A DNA stretch of 64,000 nt, from positions 310,001 to 374,000 of the forward strand of contig CAWILH010000002.1 of NCBI GenBank assembly GCA_963836915.1, read 5' to 3'. Numbering within the stretch: position 1 is the first letter of the stretch; each line of letters starts with the position of its first letter. The position numbers were made by a program, and so were the translations under genes. Shown piece after piece: positions 17,161-27,612 of the stretch. The notes under the pieces are model-generated. The model was not told the DNA's origin and ran no database searches. It saw nothing but the letters and a program-made list of their open reading frames with translations. This stretch comes from Cryomorpha sp963836915 (GTDB lineage: Bacteria > Bacteroidota > Bacteroidia > Flavobacteriales_D > Cryomorphaceae).

Positions 17161-18232
17161 ATGACCAAAACTTTTAGCACATGGATCCTTGCTTGTATTT
17201 GGCTACAAGGATTTACGCAGCCAATGATCGATGGGTCAAATTTCATCTTGCCCGAAGATGTTTTTACGTACCAGAATGCCAATCCGGTGTGGCTGGGAAG
17301 CCAAGGGCTTACGGCCATATCGGGCGCAGCCCAAGTATGGGATGTCTCAGACTTTACTTCTTTTATCCAGTCGGAAGAGACTTATGTGGGTATTGCCGCC
17401 ACGCCCAATCTCTATCAAATTTTCTTTTCAAATTCCACTCTATATCCTGCATCGGTCTCGACCCATGCCCAGGCAGTAGAAACGGAGCTACCCGTGATCC
17501 TGCCTATTGAAGTCTCCAATGCCTTCAATTATTACCGCAATGATGACACCGCATATGTGATCACTGGCTCGGCATTCTCATTCCAAGGATTTCCGATTAT
17601 CACAAGATACGATCCAGTAGAAGAGCTTTTTTCCTTTCCGGTTCAATTTGGCGACAGCTCAAGCACCGATTTTTCTTTCCTCACCTTGATCCCGCTGTTT
17701 GGCGCTTATGGGCAGGAAGGATCGCGAAGCTATACTGTAGATGGTTATGGAAGCCTGCTTACGCCAAATGGAAGTATAGAAGTGCTTCGTGTGCGCACTG
17801 AGCGCACCAGTCGTGACACGATCTCAATTGAGCAAAACGGTGTTGCCTTCGCCTTAGATCGGCCGCTTGAGGTGATCTATAGCTGAATTATCCGCAGCGC
17901 ACGGCGCCCCTGTTTTAGAAATTTCGGTAATAGGCGGTGTGGCTCTTTCGGCAAAACTGCTCATCAACGAGAGCGTGCTTTCCGTCGGAGATAGGCAGCC
18001 GGATAGCTTTCAGGTTTATCCGAATCCCGTGCCCTCGGGCTCATCCGTGTACCTAGCAGGTGACTTCAAAACTGGAGCCGCGTCTATTTACGACCTTTTG
18101 GGCAGGCAGTTGGGTACGTACACGATCTCAAAAGGCCAGATCGACCTCACAGGATTAATCCCCGGACATTACATTATTTATCTTTCAGCGCCTTCCGGCA
18201 AAAAAGGTATGGCGCGGCTTATGGCTTATTGA
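17161..18232 (+). CDS. T9SS-sorted secreted protein, frameshifted
   Basis: About 350 aa secreted protein. Signal peptide MTKTFSTWILACIWLQGF then Q; the start is taken at that ATG. The central 220 residues have no domain I recognise (beta-rich: YYRNDDTAYVITGSAFSFQG). The C-terminal 80 residues are a type IX secretion sorting domain: FQVYPNPVPSGSSVYLAG, IYDLLGRQL, LIPGHYIIYLS. The frame is lost near 17880: the sorting-domain part is open in a different frame already from 17889 (LSAAHGAPVLEISVIGG), so a one-base change there joins both. Converges on the subtilase gene with a 7-base overlap. Confidence 0.7.
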
Positions 18233-20873
18233 AGTAGTATTTTTTGGGTTCCGCGACGCGATGTATCCTTCATCTCAAGGATATAAACCCCACGATCCAG
18301 CGCATTCAGATCGATAGGATAGGCTGAGCCAAGGTAGCGGAGCGTCTCAAGTTTTCTTCCGGTGAGATCATAAATATTGATCATTGCCCCAGACTGAAAT
18401 TCTAGCGATTCGATCTGAAACATTCCGTCAGATGGGTTGGGATAGATCCTAAAACTATTCGACCCTAATTCTTCTACCGAGGTTGGTGTCTCCATCTGAA
18501 CATTGATGTTATCAAGCAGGAGCGTATTCAGTCCGCGGCTTCTAAACTCAAAGTTTAAGTAAAATCCTTCGGCGCCGTCAGGTAGATTTTCAATGGGCAC
18601 ATTTACATTTAGCCACTCTTCGGCCGCTAGGGGAAGGGTTCCTGCCACGCCAGTCTCTACCGTGTATAGTTGGCTGCCACCTGCTTTATATACCACCGTG
18701 CCCTGCGTGCTGAAGCCAAGACATTGATCTACGGCATAAATAATCAGGGTGTCCTGATAGGCTGGGTTATTATAGCGCTTGCGATGAAATAGATCGAAAT
18801 TGAGCGTGGGCAGAGTTCCGTTTTCCACTATTTCTGGGAGCTTGAGATAAGGAGAGTACAGGAAGTCGGGAGCGTTATAAGGTGAGTTTGGATAAGCGCT
18901 TATGTGGGCCACTTTTCCTATCGTGCCATCGATCTGAAGGCCCGTGATGGTATCCCATTTTAGCTGATCCATAGCGGGGTTTCCTACCGTCCACAGGTTT
19001 GGATCGATCCCATTAGTGAAGGGTTCTGAAAGTTCATTGGTGGCTAAGTCGATCTGCGAGAGTTGTATCCAGGTAAACTTATCATTATTATTGAATACAT
19101 CGTACTCATCGGCAATCGGCTGTATACGGGTGTAAAGACTTTGGGTGGGATCGGCATCCAAATCTATTACCGGAAGGGTAAGGACAGAGCTCTGCCCCGA
19201 TGCCAAGGTCTCGGAAGTGAAGTCTACCGATATCTCTTGACCATCATTATAGGAATAGAAGACGGTAAAGCCGGTCACCGCCGCAGTACCGTTATTGCGC
19301 ACGGTGAGCTGCGGGATGATTGAGTTGCCATCGGCGAAGCAGGTAAAAGGATTGGATGGCTCAATGATGGCTACGAGTTCTAGATCTTTTGCGGAAGCAG
19401 CAGGCAGCACTGGTGTATTATCTATTGCCAGCAGGTCGTAAGCTGCCTTTACATTTATCATCCCCATCCCGTAGGTATTGTCTTCTCCCGTAGCGCCCAG
19501 ATCGGTGGCCGACATGTACAGCGCCATCATCAGGTCTTCTCCGGTGAGATACGGAAAGGCTTCTTTCAGCAATAATATGGCGCCGCTCACGTGTGGTGCT
19601 GCCATGGATGTGCCATCGTAAAAGTCGTAGTCATCGTGTCCCACACAGGAGCGCACATTGACTCCAGGCGCCGACACTTCGGGCTTGATCAATATACTTC
19701 CTTCGCCACCGCAAAGGCTCGGCCGCGGCTAGAGAAGGTTGCCACGGGCCAATTGGCTGCAACGTTGCCATTCACAGCGGCCACGGTAAAAGAATTGACC
19801 AAACCGGTATTAATATTATGGGGCACACCGATCGTCATAGGATTTGGGCCTTCATTGCCGGCACTGAATACATTAGCTATTCCAGCGGCCAAAACCGCAT
19901 CAAGAACAGGAATGACCAGATCTGGGCAAGTGGTCCATCCCATATCTACTACATCATTATCACGCCCCCAAGAATTATTGATCACATCTGGCACGTCGGA
20001 GCTGGTGCTCTCATCGCCATCGGGATTGAGCGACCACTGGTAGCCCAGCATCAGCTCTCCAAGGGGTTTGATGTCTGCAAGATTTGATACGATAGGGTCG
20101 GTGGCAATGAGATAAGCCGCAGGAGCTACACCGATGGTGTCATTATTGGCCGGGTCGAGCCCAAGCATTATCCCGCTAACATGGGTGCCGTGACTGCTCG
20201 ATTTGTCTACAGGCGTAGGACTGTCATACGCGTACCACGTAGAAGAGAGCGGCATCATATTGGGCAGAAACCGATCGGCCAGTGCCGGGTGGTCATGCCA
20301 GATGCCAGTGTCGAATGTTAGGCCGAGCCTACCCAGCCCTGAATAACCCAATGCCCATAACTCTGGTGCACCAATAGCACGCAGGCCAGGTTCGGTGCCG
20401 TCTATAGATTTTTGATTTTCGCCTTTTGAATTTTTTGGTTCGATAAGCGAAAATTCTGCTTCGTGGAGCCCGATTAAAACTACATCATCGCGCGACTGAA
20501 GGAAGTCGATGAGCGCTGGGCTCGCCATTAGGCTTATGCTGTTTGAGATCCAATAGGTTTGAATTTGCGGGACATCGAATCCATTTTCTAAAATGGCATT
20601 GAGCAGACTGGGCTGAGTCAGCTCAGCACGCTCCTTCAATGCGCGCATTACCAAGCGCGGCCGCTCACTCACTGGGGTCTTCTTCGCTTGAAATTCAGCT
20701 TTGAGCGCTGGGATATCTACTGCGTTTTCCAAGATCACCATGATGGGTATGCTCTGGTTTTCAATGGCCGTAGCCATTCTAGTGGCCAGGCCATCGTCCA
20801 GTTTTTGGGCTTGCGCCAAAAGCGCCACCGGTGCTATTAGAGCCACAAAAAGCGTTGCGTAGAATCTGTTCAT
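18226..20873 (-). CDS. Subtilisin-like (S8) serine peptidase with T9SS sorting domain, frameshifted
   Basis: About 880 aa secreted peptidase. Signal peptide in MNRFYATLFVALIAPVALLA; the catalytic Asp is in LTFDTGIW, His in SSHGTHVSGI, the oxyanion Asn in FSAGNEGP, and Ser in GTSMAAPHVSGA. After the S8 domain come beta-sandwich regions and a C-terminal sorting domain (FRIYPNPSDGMFQIES, NIYDLTGRKLE, LDRGVYILEM). The frame breaks at about 19722: adding one C to GGCCG restores the family motif SSRGPS and continues through LIKPEVSAPGV. Expected on the cell surface or in the medium. The substrate is unknown. Confidence 0.82.
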
Positions 20874-21022
20874 CTCGTGCTGGGATATATCGTTTCTGAA
20901 AGTTCGAATGTACAAAAGTCGGATAACTTACACTTCATCAACCTGCTAATATGCTTTGGATTCCTACATTTACGTTTTGGAATATCCCTGTTGTATCTAT
21001 ATCAAAACCATAGCTTTTTTTA

Positions 21023-22372
21023 ATGGATTACGGAACGATCATTATAGGAAATGGAATAGCGGGAATAACTACCGCTCGGCATTTGCGGAAGCGCTCCGAC
21101 ACTAGGATCCAGGTCGTCTCTATGGAGACGCCCTATTTTTTTTCCCGCACCGCACTCATGTATGTCTATATGGGGCATATGAAGTTCGACCATATCAAGC
21201 CTTATGAAGATTGGTTTTGGGAGAAAAACCGTATAGAGTTGGTACAGGCCAAAGTGCTCAAGGTGCATCCGAAAGAGAAAAATATACTCCTTGATACTGG
21301 AGAAGAACTGCGGTTTGATAAGCTCGTAATAGCATCGGGCTCCAGTCCGCGGTATTTCGGATGGCCAGGGCAGGAGCTTAAAGGGGTGCAGGGTCTGTTC
21401 AGCGCACAAGATTTAGCTTTGCTAGAAGCCAATACACCCGCTCCTTTTGAAAAAAACCATCCGACCAAAGAAGCGGTGATCGTAGGTGGCGGGCTCATCG
21501 GGGTCGAACTGGCCGAGATGCTCCATACGCGCGGCATTCAAGTTTCCCTGCTGGTTAGGGAGAAGTATTTTTGGTCGGGCGTGCTTACGCAAAATGAAGG
21601 GGAGCTGATAGGACAGCATATTGCAAGCCATGGCATAAAGCTGGAAATAGAATCAGAGATGCAGAGTGTGCTCGATGATGGGCATGGAGCTGCCAGGGCC
21701 ATTCGCACGAAGGATGGGCGCGAACTTCCGTGCCAAGTAGTGGGGATCACTACGGGGGTTGCTCCCAATATTTCCTTCCTAAAAGATTCGGGAATCGAGC
21801 TGGACAAAGGAGTATTGGTTGATGATTTTCTTCAAACATCGGCGCCCGACATCTACGCGGCCGGCGACTGTGCGCAACTCCGAAATGCGCGGCAGGGTCG
21901 CAAGCCGATCGAAGCGGTGTGGTATGTGGGTAGAATGATGGGTGAAGTGCTCGGGGCAACATTGTCTGGAAAGGAACAGAAATATCTGCCTGGGCCGTGG
22001 TTTAATTCTGCCAAGTTTTTTGATATTGAGTATCAAACCTACGGTACGATCAGTGCTAAGCCAGAAGCAGGGGAGATGCAATACTTCTGGAAGGTGGAAG
22101 GAAAGGATAAGTTTATCACGGTGGCTTACGCTCCTGAAACCCATAAGTTTTTAGGAATAAATACTTTTGGAATCCGCATGCGGCATGAGTACTTTAATAA
22201 TGCGCTGATCAAGGGCATGGGGGTGGCAGATGTGATCGGGGGCATTCATATCGCAAATTTTGACGCGGAGCTCTCCAAAAAATGGTATAAAGATTTTCAG
22301 AATGATTTTGAAACAGAAACCGGCATTGCGCTCCAGAAGCCTTCCATGCTCAAATCCCTTCTCAAGCGATGA
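21023..22372 (+). CDS. FAD/NAD(P)-dependent oxidoreductase (NirB-type pyridine nucleotide-disulfide family)
   Basis: 449 aa. FAD-binding IIIGNGIAGITTA near the N-terminus (GNGIAG, 9-14), second dinucleotide fold VIVGGGLIGVELAEML for NAD(P)H, and the late FAD motif DIYAAGDCAQL. No redox-active CxxxxC pair, so it resembles nitrite-reductase-type or rubredoxin/ferredoxin reductases. The C-terminal 130 residues (QYFWKVEGKDKFITVAYAPE onward) are an extra domain. Its stop overlaps the start of a membrane polyferredoxin gene (ATGA), implying that electrons pass from NAD(P)H through FAD to those clusters. The final acceptor is unknown. Confidence 0.78.
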   Translation: MDYGTIIIGNGIAGITTARHLRKRSDTRIQVVSMETPYFFSRTALMYVYMGHMKFDHIKPYEDWFWEKNRIELVQAKVLKVHPKEKNILLDTGEELRFDKLVIASGSSPRYFGWPGQELKGVQGLFSAQDLALLEANTPAPFEKNHPTKEAVIVGGGLIGVELAEMLHTRGIQVSLLVREKYFWSGVLTQNEGELIGQHIASHGIKLEIESEMQSVLDDGHGAARAIRTKDGRELPCQVVGITTGVAPNISFLKDSGIELDKGVLVDDFLQTSAPDIYAAGDCAQLRNARQGRKPIEAVWYVGRMMGEVLGATLSGKEQKYLPGPWFNSAKFFDIEYQTYGTISAKPEAGEMQYFWKVEGKDKFITVAYAPETHKFLGINTFGIRMRHEYFNNALIKGMGVADVIGGIHIANFDAELSKKWYKDFQNDFETETGIALQKPSMLKSLLKR

Positions 22373-24087
22373 ATGATCGTATGCTAAAGAAAATTGGAAT
22401 GACCCTGTTCATTCTATCCGTTGGACTTTTTGTAGGTCTTTCAATTTTTATCCCTACATCATTTAAGAACAAGGATTTATCAGGTGTAATTGAAGCGAAA
22501 CATGAAGGTCTTGCTAATTCCGTTAGCAAATTGGAAGATGCTCCGCCTTTCCGAATGGACGGAAAGATAAGTGATGCTTTATATGATTACAATCAATACG
22601 TTGTAAGTCAAAAAGGTATAGGTGAAAAAACTCAGGCATCATTTCTCAAAGCATTGAATAATGAGACATCAAACTTTGACGAAAGCTATATAAATGGCCA
22701 ACTTGGCAAAGGAACCTATAATGCTGAAAAACTCATAGAATACACCGGCTGGATGGTCGGCAAGGAATGGGAGAATTTTATGGCATTTGAAGTCGAGCTC
22801 AAAAAGAAATTTTCCGAAGTCAATAAGGCAGTGACTGGAGAATATGGAATTGCCTCCGGTAAGCAGGGGCAGCTTACCCTTGACCTAATGATAGCCGGGG
22901 CTCCTGCCAATGCGAAAACCGGACTCTGGGCATTCGTGATATTCGGCTTGGCCGTGCTCGGCGGCTTCATCCATTTTATTCCGCTTTGGCGAAAGAAGCC
23001 GGGTATACATAATAACCATATACAGCATAACAAAGGTCAAAACCGACAATGGCCGGCTTGGATAGTATTGGCGCTGCTGGTAGGGTTTTATATTTTTCTT
23101 TATCAATATCCCACTTTTCTATCCAATCAAATCGCGCTGCTCATGCCACTTTCATTCAGCATGTCGGGCGGGGCTGCCAATCAATGGTTTCTTTACGGCT
23201 TTATGTATTGCGTCGCCATGACGGTGATGGGGTTACGGATGCTGATCAAATACCGTGGCAATGCCTACGAGCAGGTTAGGACCTGCTCAGTGATATTCTT
23301 TCAGTTGGCTTTTGCCTTTACGATTCCGCAAATACTCACTAAGCTTCAGCTTCCTGCCTACGATTTGAAAAGCGCTTGGCCGCTGGAGTACTCCTTTTTC
23401 TTTGACTATCGGGTAGATCAATACCTGGCCGAAGGTACGCTCGGTATTTTCTTATTTGGCTGGGGCATAGCTCTCTTTGCCATTGGGGTGCCGCTTTTTA
23501 CATACCTATATGGCAAGCGCTGGTACTGCTCTTGGGTATGTGGTTGTGGTGGTTTGGCAGAGACCGTGGGCGATCCCTACCGCCACTTGAGCGATAAAAG
23601 TAAATCGGCCTGGAAGGTAGAGCGCTGGACGGTGCATGGAGTTTTGGCCTTTGCCGTCGTAATGACGCTATTGGTGGTTTACACTACCTTCAGTGGCGAG
23701 TCTGAAGTGCTCGGGCTCAACTCCTACAGCGTACGGTCGAGCTATGGGTTCTTCATTGGATTTATTTTCGCGGGAGCAGTGGGAACGGGCTTTTATCCCA
23801 TTATGGGAAATCGGGTCTGGTGCCGTTTTGGATGTCCGCTTGCGGCGTACCTGGGCTTGGTACAGCGCTTCAAGAGCCGTTTTAGAATCACCACCAATGG
23901 TGGTCAATGCATCTCTTGCGGTAACTGCTCGACGTATTGTGAGATGGGGATTGATGTGCGCTGGTACGCCCAGCGGGGTCAAAACATTGTTCGCTCTAGC
24001 TGCGTGGGTTGCGGAGTGTGTTCAGCGGTTTGTCCGCGGGGGGTTCTGAAGCTTGAGAATAAGAGTGAAGAGAGGGCGTATCAATGA
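22369..24087 (+). CDS. Membrane polyferredoxin (NapH/NosR/CcoG-like) with N-terminal soluble insert
   Basis: 572 aa. TM1 at about 11-29, a soluble domain of about 150 residues (predicted extracytoplasmic), then several membrane helices (GLWAFVIFGLAVLGGFI, WIVLALLVGFYIFLY and later). Cysteine blocks: WYCSWVCGCGG, VWCRFGCPLA, and two 4Fe-4S ferredoxin motifs, CISCGNCSTYC and CVGCGVCSAVCP, near the C-terminus. This layout is that of NapH/NosR-type electron-transfer proteins. It is translationally coupled to the FAD oxidoreductase. The soluble insert has no motif I recognise. Together they look like a quinone- or NAD(P)H-linked membrane redox pair. Confidence 0.78.
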   Translation: MNDRMLKKIGMTLFILSVGLFVGLSIFIPTSFKNKDLSGVIEAKHEGLANSVSKLEDAPPFRMDGKISDALYDYNQYVVSQKGIGEKTQASFLKALNNETSNFDESYINGQLGKGTYNAEKLIEYTGWMVGKEWENFMAFEVELKKKFSEVNKAVTGEYGIASGKQGQLTLDLMIAGAPANAKTGLWAFVIFGLAVLGGFIHFIPLWRKKPGIHNNHIQHNKGQNRQWPAWIVLALLVGFYIFLYQYPTFLSNQIALLMPLSFSMSGGAANQWFLYGFMYCVAMTVMGLRMLIKYRGNAYEQVRTCSVIFFQLAFAFTIPQILTKLQLPAYDLKSAWPLEYSFFFDYRVDQYLAEGTLGIFLFGWGIALFAIGVPLFTYLYGKRWYCSWVCGCGGLAETVGDPYRHLSDKSKSAWKVERWTVHGVLAFAVVMTLLVVYTTFSGESEVLGLNSYSVRSSYGFFIGFIFAGAVGTGFYPIMGNRVWCRFGCPLAAYLGLVQRFKSRFRITTNGGQCISCGNCSTYCEMGIDVRWYAQRGQNIVRSSCVGCGVCSAVCPRGVLKLENKSEERAYQ

Positions 24088-24154
24088 TAACCCTATTCTG
24101 ATCGGGCACGAGGGGGCTACACTCAATCTATAATCGGAAAGTCTAGAACGTTCA

Positions 24155-24847
24155 ATGATCGATTCCATTATTGATTTGGTGATTCCAGCATTAAACGAAG
24201 AAGGTGCCATCGGCAAGGTGCTTGGCGACATCCCAAAACAGTTGGTGCGGAACATTGTAGTGGCAGACAATGGATCTTCTGATAATACTGGCTTGGTAGC
24301 CAAAGAGCATGGGGCAATCGTGGTTACTGAACCCGCAAAAGGTTATGGTGCTGCCTGTCTCGCGGGACTTGAAAGATTGAGAAAAACTTCGCCAAGTCCC
24401 GACATCGTAGTATTTTTGGATGCTGATTACTCCGACCATCCCGATCAGCTTCCACTCTTGGTGGCGCCAATCGTTCGTGGGGAGAGCGATCTGGTGATCG
24501 GCAGCCGGAGTCTGGGTAGCAGGGAACCGGGAGCAATGATGCCCCAGCAGGTTTTTGGCAATAAGCTGGCTACATTTTTAATGCGCCTGCTCTATGGTGG
24601 TAAGTTTACCGACCTAGGGCCTTTTAGGGCCATCAGATGGGATGCGCTACAGCAAATAAATATGCAGGACAGGGATTTTGGATGGACGGTAGAAATGCAG
24701 GTAAAAGTTTTGAAGCTGAAGCTTAGATATACTGAAATTCCGGTGAGCTATCGCAAGCGCACCGGTACTTCAAAAATTACGGGCACCATTAAAGGCACGG
24801 TCATGGCCGGATATAAAATAATCTTGACAATTTTGCGGTATGCATAA
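24155..24847 (+). CDS. GT2 glycosyltransferase, polyprenyl-phosphate-sugar synthase type
   Basis: 230 aa, no membrane anchor. GT-A fold: LVIPALNEEGAIGKVLGDIP, VVADNGSSDNT, the metal-binding VVFLDADYSDHPDQ, and the acceptor-side RDFGWTVEMQVKVL. This matches dolichol/undecaprenyl-phosphate sugar synthases (DPM1-like), which charge a lipid carrier with mannose or glucose. The stop overlaps the next gene by 8 bases, and a membrane GT-C enzyme that could use such a donor is two genes downstream. Sugar and carrier are inferred, not shown. Confidence 0.78.
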   Translation: MIDSIIDLVIPALNEEGAIGKVLGDIPKQLVRNIVVADNGSSDNTGLVAKEHGAIVVTEPAKGYGAACLAGLERLRKTSPSPDIVVFLDADYSDHPDQLPLLVAPIVRGESDLVIGSRSLGSREPGAMMPQQVFGNKLATFLMRLLYGGKFTDLGPFRAIRWDALQQINMQDRDFGWTVEMQVKVLKLKLRYTEIPVSYRKRTGTSKITGTIKGTVMAGYKIILTILRYA

Positions 24848-26315
24848 TCTTATTTGGCCTATTATTTCAATCTATGGGGTAGGCCTACTTTTCATTTTCT
24901 GCTATAGCTTGGTGCAGTTGAGCCTGCTACTTAAATATCGCCGTACCGGCACAGTCCGTGGTGACCAAGGCGCACAGGTGCTCGGCGTTGGTGCGGAGAT
25001 GCCTTTGGTATTGGTGCAGCTGCCGGTATACAACGAGCTGTACGTGATAGAGCGGCTGGTCGACGCTGCCGCAAAATTGCGCTATCCGGCCGAAAAGTTA
25101 AGGATCCAGGTGCTTGATGATGGAAATGACGATAGTGTCGATCTGGCAGCGAAGGCCATAATGAAATGGCAGCGTGAAGGGATCAATATCGAACATGTCA
25201 GGCGGGAAGGCAGAAAGGGCTTCAAGGCCGGTGCCCTAGCGTATGGATTGGAAAGCAGCCCAGAAGAATATGTCGCGATATTTGATGCCGACTTTATCCC
25301 CGATCCCGATTTCCTTTTGCTTACGCTGCCCTATTTCAAAAATGAAAAAATAGGAATGGTGCAAACCCGGTGGGATCACTTGAACAGGGATTTCTCGCTC
25401 CTTACGCGGGTTCAAGCATTTGCGCTAGACGCTCATTTTAGCGTAGAGCAGGGGGGTAGAAACGCGGGTCACCATTTCATAAACTTTAATGGCACTGCCG
25501 GTATATGGCGTCGCAGCTGCATAGATGACGCCGGCGGCTGGAGTGCCGACACACTCACAGAAGATCTCGACCTGAGCTATAGAGCCCAGATGAAAGGTTG
25601 GAAATTTAAATTTTTGGAAGGGGTTGGATCACCCGCCGAACTTCCGGCACATATGGGGGCGCTTAAAAACCAACAGTATAGATGGAACAAAGGAGCAGCC
25701 GAATGTGCCGTGAAGCATCTTCGAAAGATGTCACAGAAAAAAGAGATTCCCGTATCCACGCGCCTTCACGCTTTTTTCCACTTGCTCAATTCTTCCGTTT
25801 TTATCTGGATTTTGGTCTGCGCCTTGCTTTCAGTGCCGCTCGTATTTATCAAAGGCGCTTACCCAGCATTTAGCAAGGTGTTCTATCTCGGTGGCTTACT
25901 TATCTTCAGTTTTGTGATACTGGCAGCCTTTTATTACACATCGTATCGAAAGATGGAGAGCGATCTTCCATCAGGTTCTTTTATCTGGCTATATCCAGCT
26001 TTTTTAGCAATTTCTATGGGTATGAGCCTTCATAATTCGAGAGCCGTAATTCTTGGATTTGCGGGGCAGCGTACCCCTTTTATCCGCACGCCAAAATGGA
26101 ATCTTGTTGGCTTGACAGGTTCTCTTGCCAACAAGCAATACGTGCGCTCCAATATCAGTTTCATTACGTGGCTGGAAGGTCTGCTGGCCATCTATTTTAT
26201 GGCTGCCATTTATTATGATTTCGTCACGCAGCAGTATGGGTTCCTTCCGCTCCATCTGCTTTTGGCATTTGGTTTCTCTTTCGTATTCGTCTATGCCTTT
26301 AAGCAGCTCCGGTAA
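24840..26315 (+). CDS. Membrane processive-type GT2 glycosyltransferase (cellulose-synthase-like)
   Basis: 491 aa. N-terminal helix (WPIISIYGVGLLFIFCYSLV), GT-A domain with VQLPVYNELYVIERLV, VLDDGNDDS, IFDADFIPDPDF, acid TLTEDLDLSYRAQ and QQYRWNKG (D, DxD, TED, QxxRW as in BcsA-like enzymes), then four membrane helices at the C-terminus. Similar proteins make glycolipids or polysaccharide backbones; no PilZ domain or BcsB partner is present, so cellulose is not indicated. Overlaps the preceding glycosyltransferase by 8 bases and the next by 23. Confidence 0.82.
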   Translation: MHNLIWPIISIYGVGLLFIFCYSLVQLSLLLKYRRTGTVRGDQGAQVLGVGAEMPLVLVQLPVYNELYVIERLVDAAAKLRYPAEKLRIQVLDDGNDDSVDLAAKAIMKWQREGINIEHVRREGRKGFKAGALAYGLESSPEEYVAIFDADFIPDPDFLLLTLPYFKNEKIGMVQTRWDHLNRDFSLLTRVQAFALDAHFSVEQGGRNAGHHFINFNGTAGIWRRSCIDDAGGWSADTLTEDLDLSYRAQMKGWKFKFLEGVGSPAELPAHMGALKNQQYRWNKGAAECAVKHLRKMSQKKEIPVSTRLHAFFHLLNSSVFIWILVCALLSVPLVFIKGAYPAFSKVFYLGGLLIFSFVILAAFYYTSYRKMESDLPSGSFIWLYPAFLAISMGMSLHNSRAVILGFAGQRTPFIRTPKWNLVGLTGSLANKQYVRSNISFITWLEGLLAIYFMAAIYYDFVTQQYGFLPLHLLLAFGFSFVFVYAFKQLR

Positions 26316-27612
26316 GGCGTCCTACCTTCGGGTTTTTCTCTTGCTTGCCATCTTACTGGGCTTTATTGGGCTCTCACAAGTGGCACGGAGCGAGTTTACA
26401 ATGCTCATCGGCCTCTACGCAATCATTTTTGCGTGCTATGCGCTAATGATTTATAAATGGGACGGGCGAGGATTGATCCTGGTGTTGATAGCAGTGCTGA
26501 CCGTGCGTATTCCTTTCTTTTGGAACCTGCCCCAGCTGAGCGATGACTACTTCCGCTTTCTTTGGGACGGTATGCTGCTCAATGAAGGGCTCAATCCTTT
26601 TGGCCGCATTCCTATAGATCAGCGCATCGGTAACTTCACGCAGCCCGAGTTTGCAGAGACCTTGATTTCGGGAATGAACTCGCCGGGGTATATGAGTGTC
26701 TACCCGCCTTTCCATCAGTTTGTTTTTGGAATCGCATATTTTTTCTCCGGGCCTAATTTACTGCAAGGAGTGAATACGATGCGGTGCATCATTATTTTCT
26801 TCGAGTTGGCTTTCACCATTTTTCTTTTTTTGAGAAAGGGGAATGAGCTGAAGTACGGGTGTTTTTATTTGCTGAATCCGCTCGTGGTGGTAGAAGGCGT
26901 GGGCAATGTGCATTTTGAAGCGATACTCTTGCCGTGGTTGGCGGCCAGCCTACTTTGGTTTGATCCCCGCGGAGCCATGAAGTCTGCCCTGACTTACGGT
27001 GGTGCCGTATTGGTAAAGCTCACCCCACTTATGCTGGCGCCAGCCTTTTTGTTTAGATACCGGAAGAAGGCGGCCATCCAGTTTCTGCTATGGAGCTTCG
27101 GGTCGATTGCAGTATTTTTTATGATGCTCGAACCGTGGTACATCTTTGAAAATTTTGGGAAGGGAATAGGGCTTTACTTCCAGCGTTTCGAATTCAATGC
27201 TTCTATTTATTACGTACTTCGTGAATTTATTGCCTTATTCATTGGCTATAATTCCATTGCCGTTCTTGCGCCATCCTTGGGTGCCCTGGCTTTTGCGCTA
27301 ATCCTTCTAGTGGCTTTCAGGTATAAGCGCGCCAATATTATGGAAGTGAGTCTGGTCTCTTACCTTATTTTTCTGTTGCTTTCCACCACGGTTCATCCTT
27401 GGTATATCATCCCTTTGGTCTATTTGGCCATACGTTCGGGTCGTTTATCTATTTTGGTTTGGTCTTTTACGGTGGTGTTTAGTTATGCACATTATTTGGG
27501 TGAGATAGGCCCACCGTGGGGACTGATTGCCATAGAATATATTCTGCTTTTCGCAGCTTTGTCTTATGAGCAGGTTAGGAAGCCGTGGCTTCAATCGGTA
27601 TTTCGTGGGTGA
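26293..27612 (+). CDS. GT-C-type integral membrane glycosyltransferase
   Basis: About 439 aa; the start is taken at the Met of MPLSSSGKASYLRV, 23 bases inside the end of the previous gene. About ten hydrophobic helices. The first long loop carries SDDYFRFLWDGMLL, the acidic pair typical of polyprenyl-phosphate-dependent GT-C enzymes (GT87, PIG-M-like). With the DPM1-like enzyme two genes upstream as donor supplier and the BcsA-like enzyme between, the three probably build one envelope glycolipid or glycan. The product is not known. The 3' end overlaps the convergent xerD by 22 bases. Confidence 0.7.
   Translation: MPLSSSGKASYLRVFLLLAILLGFIGLSQVARSEFTMLIGLYAIIFACYALMIYKWDGRGLILVLIAVLTVRIPFFWNLPQLSDDYFRFLWDGMLLNEGLNPFGRIPIDQRIGNFTQPEFAETLISGMNSPGYMSVYPPFHQFVFGIAYFFSGPNLLQGVNTMRCIIIFFELAFTIFLFLRKGNELKYGCFYLLNPLVVVEGVGNVHFEAILLPWLAASLLWFDPRGAMKSALTYGGAVLVKLTPLMLAPAFLFRYRKKAAIQFLLWSFGSIAVFFMMLEPWYIFENFGKGIGLYFQRFEFNASIYYVLREFIALFIGYNSIAVLAPSLGALAFALILLVAFRYKRANIMEVSLVSYLIFLLLSTTVHPWYIIPLVYLAIRSGRLSILVWSFTVVFSYAHYLGEIGPPWGLIAIEYILLFAALSYEQVRKPWLQSVFRG

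Noticed and set aside
24840..26315. Cellulose synthase operon
   Set aside because: Only the BcsA-like catalytic core is present; PilZ, BcsB, BcsC and BcsZ are absent.
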